From the NCBI GenBank assembly GCA_900542625.1, contig UQOH01000082.1, positions 1 to 8,493 of the forward strand: 8,493 nucleotides of DNA, read 5' to 3'. The notes under the pieces were generated by a model. That model searched no databases. It had not been told where the DNA came from and saw nothing but the letters and a program-made list of their open reading frames with translations. Origin of the DNA: an uncultured Fusobacterium sp. (lineage in GTDB: Bacteria > Fusobacteriota > Fusobacteriia > Fusobacteriales > Fusobacteriaceae). Position 1 is the first letter of the stretch. The number at the start of each line of letters is the position of its first letter. Of this stretch, positions 1 to 5,549 are shown piece after piece. The translations under genes and the position numbers were made by a program.

Positions 1-2
1 AA

Positions 3-30
3 AATTCAGGCATATATAAATACCTGAATT
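3..30 (-). terminator. Hairpin terminator downstream of the toxin gene
   Basis: The arms AATTCAGG (3-10) and CCTGAATT (23-30) form an 8 bp stem; one C/T mismatch then separates a further pair. On the minus strand the hairpin follows the toxin stop codon by about 17 bases and runs into at least four T residues at the window edge, so it fits a Rho-independent terminator for the toxin-antitoxin operon. The T-tract continues beyond the window, so its full length is unknown. The plus-strand side is also T/A-rich, so it may work in both directions. Its arms match those of the hairpin at 783-814. Confidence 0.65.
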
Positions 31-47
31 CTTTTAATATATTATTT

Positions 48-350
48 TTATCCTTTTCTTTTTTTCAAATATTTTTTTAATTCATCATAAAAATTTTCTC
101 TGGTTCCTGCTAAAAGAATAATTATAATTTTTCCATCTACTTCTTCGACTGTATAAGCAAGTTCATAATTTGTTTTATTATAAAAAATGTCATAACTGTA
201 TATTCCTGCTAAATCTCCTTGTTTTAAATTCCCTACCGTATAATCTTTAGAAATTAATTCAATAGCATCTTTAAATTTTTCTTTTAATTTTTTATCTTTT
301 AACTTTTTAAAAAATTTCTCACTGGCAGGAGAAAAGAGAATATTCTGCAT
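48..350 (-). CDS. RelE/ParE-family toxin of a type II toxin-antitoxin module
   Basis: A 100-residue basic protein with the layout of the RelE/ParE fold: an N-terminal strand (ILFSPAS), two Lys-rich helices (about 11-35), then strands carrying a GDLAGIYSYD stretch (about 45-54), a YELAYTV strand (62-68), a hydrophobic IIIILLAG strand (75-82) and the C-terminal GTRENFYDEL block with Arg84 and Tyr88. Many RelE-family mRNA interferases carry Arg and Tyr in this C-terminal region and cleave mRNA on the ribosome; which chemistry applies here is not shown. The length is typical for the family. Its ATG shares one base with the TAA of the upstream antitoxin gene (TAATG), and a GGAG in the antitoxin's last codons can serve as ribosome site, so translation is probably coupled. 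The family is fairly sure; the exact subfamily and target are not. Confidence 0.85.
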   Translation of the reverse strand: MQNILFSPASEKFFKKLKDKKLKEKFKDAIELISKDYTVGNLKQGDLAGIYSYDIFYNKTNYELAYTVEEVDGKIIIILLAGTRENFYDELKKYLKKRKG

Positions 351-688
351 TACTCATCATCTCCAAAAATATCTTCAAAAGTAACAGGATTTTTCTTTGC
401 TTCTTCAGCCATTTCTTTAACTGCAGGCTTAATTCTCCCTGTTCTTCTTCTAAATTCAACTAAAATATCATTTCCTTCATATCCTTCTTTTATTAAATCG
501 GCAAGGATTAAATCAGAAAAATCAAAGTTATCTTTTTTCACAGGAGTTATAATAATTGAATTCCCATCTGTTTTTATTTTAGCTTCTTTCTCAAAACCTA
601 AAAACTCTATTAAAACTTTAGGTATAGTTATTTGATTTTTAGAAGAGATTGATATAGTTTTATCCATATTTAAAATATCCGCTGCCAT
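350..688 (-). CDS. AbrB/MazE (SpoVT)-like antitoxin
   Basis: A 112-residue protein. Residues about 9-52 form a swapped-hairpin AbrB-type DNA-binding domain (SISSKNQITIPKVLIEFLGF, then an IKTDGNSIIITP strand pair). The rest is an acidic, helical C-terminal tail (FSDLILADLIKEGYEG, then EMAEEAKKN and EDIFGDDE), the kind of segment that in antitoxins wraps and neutralises the toxin. The ATG at 688 is chosen because AAGGAGG lies 9 bases upstream. A second ATG at residue 8 (around 667) would give the usual AbrB N-terminus but lacks such a site. It precedes the toxin with a one-base overlap, the normal antitoxin-first order. AbrB-type antitoxins usually bind their own promoter, so autoregulation is likely. 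AbrB-fold with a RelE-superfamily toxin is less common than AbrB with MazF, but has a precedent in PrlF-YhaV. Confidence 0.85.
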   Translation of the reverse strand: MAADILNMDKTISISSKNQITIPKVLIEFLGFEKEAKIKTDGNSIIITPVKKDNFDFSDLILADLIKEGYEGNDILVEFRRRTGRIKPAVKEMAEEAKKNPVTFEDIFGDDE

Positions 689-744
689 AATAATCTTCCT
701 CCTTATATTTTCTTGAAATTTTTATTTCTTGGTTTCTTTACTTT

Positions 745-773
745 ATTATATTATACTTTTTATTTTTTGTCAA
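745..773 (-). promoter_or_regulatory. Consensus sigma-70 promoter of the toxin-antitoxin operon
   Basis: On the minus strand a perfect TTGACA (768-773) is separated by exactly 17 bases from a perfect TATAAT (745-750). The predicted start is near 738, giving a leader of about 50 bases before the antitoxin ATG. A promoter this strong fits a toxin-antitoxin operon that is held down by its own antitoxin. Two TTTCTTG copies (709-715 and 725-731, plus-strand reading) lie in the leader and could belong to an operator, but this is weak. Confidence 0.85.
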
Positions 774-782
774 AAATATAAA

Positions 783-814
783 AAATTCAGGTACTTTTTC
801 AAATACCTGAATTT
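783..814 (-). terminator. Rho-independent terminator of the tRNA-Leu gene
   Basis: The arms AAATTCAGGTA (783-793) and TACCTGAATTT (804-814) form an uninterrupted 11 bp stem with a 10-base loop. On the minus strand it begins about 21 bases after the tRNA 3' end and is followed by a T-rich run, so it fits termination of tRNA transcripts. It ends just before the toxin-antitoxin promoter, which insulates that operon from readthrough. The arms recur at 1-30. Confidence 0.8.
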
Positions 815-835
815 CATTCAACTATTTTAAATTTA

Positions 836-921
836 TGGTGCAGAAGAAGAGATTTGAACTCTCACAGGATAATTCCTACTGCCGCCTGAAGACAGCGCGT
901 CTACCGTTTCGCCACTTCTGC
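836..921 (-). tRNA. tRNA-Leu, anticodon CAG
   Basis: An 86-nucleotide class II tRNA with CCA encoded (836-838). The acceptor stem GCAGAAG (915-921) pairs with CTTCTGC (840-846), with A as discriminator base, as expected for leucine. The D-arm holds GCG/CGC with GG in the loop. The anticodon stem CTGTC/GGCAG encloses the loop TTCAGGC, giving anticodon CAG at 886-888, which reads codon CUG. A long variable arm (AGGA/TCCT) and a T-arm with TTCAAAT follow, the T-stem closing with one G-T wobble. All arms fold without gaps, so the gene looks functional. A -10-like box lies 16 bases upstream of the 5' end and a terminator lies downstream. Confidence 0.97.
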
Positions 922-936
922 ACTATCACATTGCTT

Positions 937-942
937 ATTATA
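937..942 (-). promoter_or_regulatory. Probable -10 box for the tRNA-Leu gene
   Basis: A perfect minus-strand TATAAT lies 16 bases before the tRNA 5' end, which would give a leader of about 9 bases. No good -35 is seen at the right distance (CTGGAA at best, 3 of 6). No terminator stem is visible between the oxidoreductase stop (974) and the tRNA, so readthrough from the upstream gene could also supply the tRNA. Confidence 0.45.
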
Positions 943-973
943 TACCTTTTTTACTTAAATTTCCAGCTGTTTT

Positions 974-2368
974 TTAATATTTTGTTAAAATATGTCTTAC
1001 TGCAAGCATTCCCATTACAGCTGCGATATTAAGTCCACTTCCATAACCTGAACTGTCCCCTGCTGCATAAAGTCCTTCAATATTTGTCATCATATTTTTA
1101 TCAATTTCCATTCTTGTACTTCTGAATTTTATTTCAGGGAAGTACAGCAGAAGGTCTGCTGATGCAAATCCCGGAGTTATTTTATCATGTGCCTCAATAA
1201 ATTCTATGATGTTGTCAAGAATTCTTTTTGGACATGCAAGAGATATATCCCCTGCAACATAATCTGTTGTAGTAGGAACTATATTTAATCTTTCAAGTTT
1301 TTCATCTGTTGAACGTTTACCCTCTTTTAAGTCAGCATAAGACTGCATTAAAAGTTTTCCACCTGTAAGCATAGATGAAAGGTTTGCTATGGCTGTTGCA
1401 TATTCAAAAGGCTGATCAAATGGTTTTGTAAATGTTTTTGTACATAAAAGAGCAAGGTTTGTGTTTGTTGATTTCTTATCTTTATATGCATGCCCATTTG
1501 CAAGAATAACATCTGCTGCGTGTTTTTCAGCTGCTATAAATCCGCTTGGGTTGCTGCAGAATGTTCTCATTTTATCTTTATACGTTTTTGAATAATAAAT
1601 CATTTTAGCTTCATAGAAGTTTTCGTTGATATCTCTCATTATAATATCAGGAATTTCAACTCTTACTCCAATATCAACTGCTCCTGCCTGATAGTTTATT
1701 CCATATTCCTGGCAAAGATCCATAACTTTGTGAGCACCGCTTCTTCCCATTCCAAGAACAACATTATCAGAATAATATTCTTCTGTTTCACCTTTATGAG
1801 AAACTTTCACTCCTTTTATTTTTCCCTCTTCTATAATAAGTCCTTCAACTTCTCTTTCTGTTACAAACTCTACACCTTTGCTTAAAAGATGATCTACAAG
1901 CATTGTATAAAGTTTTCTTGAACCGTCTGTTCCAAGGTGCATTGTAGGAGTATCAACAAGCTGAATTCCATGCTCAATACATCTTCTTTTTATCTCTTCC
2001 ATTGTTGTATTATATTTTAATCCGCTTGGCTCTTCGTTGAAACCAAATTTTCTGTAAACAGAAACAACATCTTTGATAGTCTGGTTTACAACTTCTTTTC
2101 CTGTAACTGTGTGTACATCTCCTCCGACTTTATAGTCCATATTAAATTTTGAATCTGAAAATGCCCCTGCTCCGCTGACACCATAAATTATTGCACATGT
2201 AGGACAGTTTACACATTTTCCTAAAGTTTCTTTAGGACACACTCTGTTTTTAAGCATTTTCCCCTTATCTATTACCAGTACCTTAAGCTGAGAATTATTT
2301 TCTACAGCCTCGTAAGCTCCAAAAATTCCAGCTTGTCCGCCTCCAAGAAAAATTATATCGTATTTCAT
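974..2368 (-). CDS. FAD-dependent oxidoreductase (COG2509-type, uncharacterised dehydrogenase)
   Basis: A 464-residue cytosolic flavoprotein. The N-terminal Rossmann motif is GGGQAG (residues 9-14) after the strand YDIIFLG, with an acidic residue (Asp34) ending the second strand in VLVID, as in FAD/NAD(P)-binding proteins. A Cys cluster (Cys44, 52, 55, 58) and a GVSGAGAFSDSKF segment follow; this arrangement matches my memory of the COG2509 group. The C-terminal block GLYAAGDSSGYGSGLN is the usual second FAD contact with its GD motif. The substrate is unknown. An in-frame TTG at 2371 could be taken as start, but it lies only about 3 bases from the GGAGG; the ATG at 2368 has the normal spacing. 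The gene has its own promoter and stands between the prepilin-like gene and tRNA-Leu on the same strand. Confidence 0.85.
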   Translation of the reverse strand: MKYDIIFLGGGQAGIFGAYEAVENNSQLKVLVIDKGKMLKNRVCPKETLGKCVNCPTCAIIYGVSGAGAFSDSKFNMDYKVGGDVHTVTGKEVVNQTIKDVVSVYRKFGFNEEPSGLKYNTTMEEIKRRCIEHGIQLVDTPTMHLGTDGSRKLYTMLVDHLLSKGVEFVTEREVEGLIIEEGKIKGVKVSHKGETEEYYSDNVVLGMGRSGAHKVMDLCQEYGINYQAGAVDIGVRVEIPDIIMRDINENFYEAKMIYYSKTYKDKMRTFCSNPSGFIAAEKHAADVILANGHAYKDKKSTNTNLALLCTKTFTKPFDQPFEYATAIANLSSMLTGGKLLMQSYADLKEGKRSTDEKLERLNIVPTTTDYVAGDISLACPKRILDNIIEFIEAHDKITPGFASADLLLYFPEIKFRSTRMEIDKNMMTNIEGLYAAGDSSGYGSGLNIAAVMGMLAVRHILTKY

Positions 2369-2411
2369 CAATTTCCTCCATTATATACTGATTTTTAAAA
2401 ACCCGAAGAGT

Positions 2412-2440
2412 ATTCTATCATAATTTACAAACTTTGGCAA
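2412..2440 (-). promoter_or_regulatory. Sigma-70 promoter of the FAD oxidoreductase gene
   Basis: On the minus strand TTGCCA (2435-2440) and TAGAAT (2412-2417) are 17 bases apart, five of six matches each, and the -10 carries an extended TGA just upstream. The predicted start is near 2405, giving a leader of about 37 bases. The -35 element directly abuts the stop codon of the prepilin-like gene. No clear terminator hairpin is visible between that gene and this promoter, so operon readthrough into the oxidoreductase gene is possible. Confidence 0.75.
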
Positions 2441-2932
2441 CTATTGTTCGCTCCAGTCAACTCCCTGCATATATGCATTGGGAGGAAGATTAGCATGAAT
2501 CTCTCCTGTCTGACCTGTATAATCATAGTTCCACCCTGCAAGACCGTTTATATCTTTAAAATCATTGTTGTCAAACACTCTGTTGTTTTCATAAACTTTG
2601 TCTGTCTTCTGTGTAAATGCTATTCTGTTCTTTTTATAAATATCTGCGAAAGAGATTTTTCTTCCCTGCTCATCTACATAATCAAGAATTCTTAAATCAT
2701 CATAAGCTCCCGGTTTTGTAAGTTCAGGATACCTCCCTGTAAGCTGATAATATTCTTCAAGGGCAATTCTCAGCTCTTTTAAATTTTTTTGAACTATTTC
2801 AGCTTTTCTCAGATATTTTAAATCGCTCATATTTGGAATAACAGCATAAAAAACAAGAATAACTATTATAATTATAATTATCACAAGTTCTATTAAGATT
2901 GCTATTCCTTTATTTTTCTCTCTAGTTTCCAT
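2441..2932 (-). CDS. Type IV prepilin-like / type II secretion pseudopilin-like protein
   Basis: A 163-residue protein. It has a short charged leader (METREKNKG), then a very hydrophobic helix of about 22 residues starting IAILIELVII, then a helical stretch with an EEYYQLTGRYPEL segment (59-71) and a C-terminal AGWNYDYTGQTG motif (132-142). This is the plan of type IV pilins and GspG/PulG-like pseudopilins: leader cleaved by prepilin peptidase, N-terminal helix in the membrane, globular C-terminal domain outside. The conserved Glu15 lies six residues after Gly9 rather than five, so processing may be unusual. The gene follows yqeH by 11 bases with a weak ribosome site (AGG only) and ends the operon. 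No pilus assembly ATPase, peptidase or secretin is in the window, so its machine must be encoded elsewhere. Confidence 0.75.
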   Translation of the reverse strand: METREKNKGIAILIELVIIIIIIVILVFYAVIPNMSDLKYLRKAEIVQKNLKELRIALEEYYQLTGRYPELTKPGAYDDLRILDYVDEQGRKISFADIYKKNRIAFTQKTDKVYENNRVFDNNDFKDINGLAGWNYDYTGQTGEIHANLPPNAYMQGVDWSEQ

Positions 2933-2943
2933 AGAAAACCTGC

Positions 2944-4059
2944 CTATCTTTTAGGTTTTATAAATCCTTCTCTTATTATTATTTCTCCTCTTTCAGGATA
3001 AGTGATTTCCACTTCTAAAGGTCCTCTTTTTACAGAAACCCATCCAAGCCCTTTAAACACAAGTTCTTCTCCTGATTCAACTACAAATTTTTCTGTTACA
3101 ATTTTTTCTTTTTTATACTGTTCTGCACATTTTTCACATGGAGGAGAGAACAAGTCTACTCTTCCTTCTCTTTCCATCTCTGCTGCTTTTTCAAGATTTG
3201 TATCATGATAAGTTACATTTTTCGAAGCATACACAGAGAAAATAGGTTTAAGCTCTCCATTGCTTGTAACCTTCATTTTTACCATTCCGCCGATAAATAT
3301 TACTCTGTCTTTTCCCTCTTTATATGTTTTTCTTGAAATCTCCCCGGAAGGAACTATATCAAGATTACATTTTTCACATACTAAGTCTGAAAATCTTCCC
3401 TGTGGAATAAGCCCCGGAGTATCTATCAAAGTAATATTTGCATTTGAAAGAGTTTTCTTTGAACTTTTAAGAGTTGTTCCAGGATATTTTGATTCTGTTG
3501 CAATATTTTTACCAATAAGTCTGTTTATGATACTTGATTTTCCAACATTTGTTACTCCGATAACAAGAGCTTTTGCTCCGTTTGGATAAAAATGATTTAT
3601 CTTTTTAAATATTCCGCTTGTTCCATATCCTTTTTTGCTGCTTACAATAGCCACATCAAGAGGAGCTATTCCCTCTTCTCCAAGTCTTTCTTTAACCCAG
3701 TTTGCAACTTCTGAAGGATGTTTGTCATCAGGGATAAGATCTATTTTGTTTATAACAACAATAGAGTCCATCTCTCTTAAAATATCAAGTATTTCATCAT
3801 CAAAAGAACCTTCAAAATCAATTATGTCAAACACAGCTATTGCCACATCAGCCTCTGGAAGTGCTTTTTTAACTTCTTCTCTGTAATCATCTCTTGTCAT
3901 TTGAACGGGAATATATTCACCATAGTTTTTTATTTTAAAACATCTCTGACAATAAAGTTCGTTACTGTCACCATCTAAAACTGACTGCGGAAGATATCCT
4001 CTTTTGTTTTTATCTTCCCCTTGAAGTTCCACTCCACATCCTACACATCTTTTTGCCAT
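2944..4059 (-). CDS. yqeH: YqeH-family circularly permuted GTPase, 30S ribosome assembly
   Basis: A 371-residue protein with the YqeH layout. An N-terminal zinc finger uses Cys5, Cys8, Cys37 and Cys40 (CVGC and CQRC). The GTPase motifs come in permuted order: G4 NKID (104-107), G5 SSKKGYG (140-146), G1 GVTNVGKSS (168-176), G2 PGTT (193-196), G3 DTPG (213-216). The C-terminal domain ends with a GLGWVSV strand typical of the family. YqeH in Bacillus and its plant and mitochondrial relatives are needed for small-subunit or organelle ribosome assembly. Two extra CxxC pairs (Cys228/231 and Cys308/311) occur in the C-terminal half. The ATG follows GGAGG with good spacing. It lies 11 bases after hslV and 11 before the prepilin-like gene, in the place where hslU/clpY is found in the Firmicutes version of this operon. 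Confidence 0.93.
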   Translation of the reverse strand: MAKRCVGCGVELQGEDKNKRGYLPQSVLDGDSNELYCQRCFKIKNYGEYIPVQMTRDDYREEVKKALPEADVAIAVFDIIDFEGSFDDEILDILREMDSIVVINKIDLIPDDKHPSEVANWVKERLGEEGIAPLDVAIVSSKKGYGTSGIFKKINHFYPNGAKALVIGVTNVGKSSIINRLIGKNIATESKYPGTTLKSSKKTLSNANITLIDTPGLIPQGRFSDLVCEKCNLDIVPSGEISRKTYKEGKDRVIFIGGMVKMKVTSNGELKPIFSVYASKNVTYHDTNLEKAAEMEREGRVDLFSPPCEKCAEQYKKEKIVTEKFVVESGEELVFKGLGWVSVKRGPLEVEITYPERGEIIIREGFIKPKR

Positions 4060-4070
4060 TTATTCCTCCA

Positions 4071-4604
4071 TTAAATTTTTTCCACTGAAATATTAGAATT
4101 TGTATAAATACAGATTGAAGATGCAATATTAAGAGCCTCTCTTGCTATCTCTTCCGCTTTCATATCTGTATGTGCAATAAGGGCTCTTGCTGCTGCATAA
4201 GCATAATTTCCTCCGCTTCCTATTGCCACAACTCCCTCATCAGGCTCAATAATATCTCCGTTTCCTGATAAAACAAGAATATTATTTTTATCTGCCACAA
4301 TAAGCATAGCATCTAAAACTCTTAATGCTTTATCGTTTCTCCACTCTTTTGCAAGTTCCACAGATGCTTTTTTAAGGTTTCCCTTATATGCATCTAAATG
4401 CTCTTCAAATTTTTCAAAAAGAGCAAAGGCATCTGCTGCCCCTCCTGCAAATCCTGTTAAAACATTATATTCTTTTATTTTTCTTATTTTCTTTGCTTTT
4501 CCTTTAAAAACTGTATCGCCGAAAGTAACCTGTCCGTCACCTGCTATTGCCACACTGTTTTCTTTTTTTACAGCCACAATGGTTGTCGCTCTTATTTTAT
4601 CCAT
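4071..4604 (-). CDS. hslV: HslV (ClpQ) peptidase subunit of the HslUV protease
   Basis: A 177-residue N-terminal nucleophile hydrolase of the proteasome-beta fold. The block ATTIVAV places Thr7 as the mature Thr1 nucleophile after removal of a six-residue propeptide (MDKIRA). AGDGQVTFGD (21-30), the KK pair with Lys39 at the mature Lys33 position, AGFAGG-like GFAGGAADAF (51-60) and GSGGNYAYAAARA (129-141) are diagnostic. HslV forms a double hexamer in the cytosol and degrades proteins unfolded by the HslU ATPase. The propeptide resembles Bacillus ClpQ in length, but position 2 is Asp, so the alternative Ser2 nucleophile discussed for ClpQ is not available. The ATG has AGGAG upstream. It follows the recombinase gene by 26 bases. 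hslU does not follow and is not in the window. Confidence 0.95.
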   Translation of the reverse strand: MDKIRATTIVAVKKENSVAIAGDGQVTFGDTVFKGKAKKIRKIKEYNVLTGFAGGAADAFALFEKFEEHLDAYKGNLKKASVELAKEWRNDKALRVLDAMLIVADKNNILVLSGNGDIIEPDEGVVAIGSGGNYAYAAARALIAHTDMKAEEIAREALNIASSICIYTNSNISVEKI

Positions 4605-4630
4605 AATTTCTCCTGTTTCACTGCTGTTTT

Positions 4631-5530
4631 TTATTCATCAAGCAGTTTAAGACTTTTTAGTATTGTTGGTTTTTTAATTATTTCCTGATAAATTTTTGTT
4701 GTTTCTATATTTGTGTGTCCCATCAGTTCTTTCAGATAATTTATATTCATTCCGTGAGAAAGCATATATGCTCCGAAAGTGTGACGGAAACTGTAAGGAC
4801 TTACCTCTCTTGTAATTCCTGCTTTCACAACATATCTGTCAATAAGCCTTCTTAAAGAACGGTCGCTTATTCTTGAGGCAGAACCATTTACAAATAATAT
4901 ATCAGGGTTATATCTGTCCTTATATTTTTCTTTTTTTGCCTCTATATATCTTTTAAAATACTCTCTGGCAGTTTCACTGAAATACACTATTCTTGTTGTT
5001 TTTCCGTTGCTTACCAGTATCTCTCTTTTTTCAAGATTAAAAACATTTTCTCCCAGAGAAAGAAGTTCCTGAGAAGTTATTCCTGAAGAATAAAGAAGTT
5101 CAAGTATAAGTCTGTCACGTATTCCGTTGCACTTATCTGTGTTTATTGCCTCTCTCAAACTTTTTATCTCATCAATGGATAATATATCCGGTGCTTCTAT
5201 CTGAAAACTTGGTGCTGATACAGTCTGCACAGGGTCTGTTTTTATTATTTCATTTTTTTTAAGATATCTGAAAAACCCTCTCACTGATGAAAGCTTTCTG
5301 TTTAAAGACCTTTTGCTCATATCATCTTTCTGCATTTTAAGCAGAAATCCTCTTATCATAATAGAAGATATTTTTTTTATATCTTCCAAATCTTTTTCAT
5401 TCTCCAGATATTCTTTCAGCTGCTCCAAATCTTTTTTCAGAGATTTCATTGTATTTCTGCTTTTTCCTTCAGTAAATTCTGAATAGAAAAGAAAATCTTT
5501 TATATATTTTTCAAATAAAGCGAAGTCCAT
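4631..5530 (-). CDS. XerC/CodV-like tyrosine recombinase with altered active site
   Basis: A 299-residue protein of normal Xer length. An N-terminal SAM-like DNA-binding domain (about 1-105, with NRKLSSVRGFFRYL at 77-90) is followed by the catalytic domain (about 115-299). Seen active-site positions: the box usually reading GLRxxEL is GITSQEL, so Arg I is Thr152; a hairpin Lys is present (Lys177); the HxxRH box is YSFRH, so Tyr246 replaces the first His while Arg249 is kept; His272 in LMGH and nucleophile Tyr281 in TTKIY are present. The gene sits where codV sits in the Firmicutes trmFO-codV-clpQ operon, and likely descends from xerC, but loss of Arg I makes normal recombination doubtful. The ATG at 5530 has AAGGAG upstream; 19 bases separate it from trmFO. 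No symbol is given because activity and paralogy are unclear. Confidence 0.88.
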   Translation of the reverse strand: MDFALFEKYIKDFLFYSEFTEGKSRNTMKSLKKDLEQLKEYLENEKDLEDIKKISSIMIRGFLLKMQKDDMSKRSLNRKLSSVRGFFRYLKKNEIIKTDPVQTVSAPSFQIEAPDILSIDEIKSLREAINTDKCNGIRDRLILELLYSSGITSQELLSLGENVFNLEKREILVSNGKTTRIVYFSETAREYFKRYIEAKKEKYKDRYNPDILFVNGSASRISDRSLRRLIDRYVVKAGITREVSPYSFRHTFGAYMLSHGMNINYLKELMGHTNIETTKIYQEIIKKPTILKSLKLLDE

Positions 5531-5549
5531 ACTTCTCTCCTTTTGCCTT

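Noticed and set aside
1..921. tRNA-Leu with a nearby toxin-antitoxin module as an integrative island or phage attachment site
   Set aside because: No second copy of the tRNA 3' end is seen in the window and no integrase adjoins it. The recombinase at 4631-5530 belongs to a housekeeping operon. Only the hairpin duplication is left as a sign of insertion.
835..1032. Plus-strand open frame of 65 codons
   Set aside because: It runs through the tRNA-Leu gene and the end of the oxidoreductase gene on the other strand; no family likeness or ribosome site.
2369..2371. TTG as start of the FAD oxidoreductase
   Set aside because: It lies about 3 bases from the GGAGG; the next codon, ATG at 2368, has proper spacing and gives the usual short N-terminus before the FAD strand.
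2444..2695. Plus-strand open frame inside the prepilin-like gene
   Set aside because: Shadow of the minus-strand gene; no ribosome site, Cys-rich random-looking product.
3002..3886. Three plus-strand open frames opposite yqeH
   Set aside because: Ser/Phe-rich translations typical of antisense reading through an AT-rich gene whose motifs are all on the minus strand.
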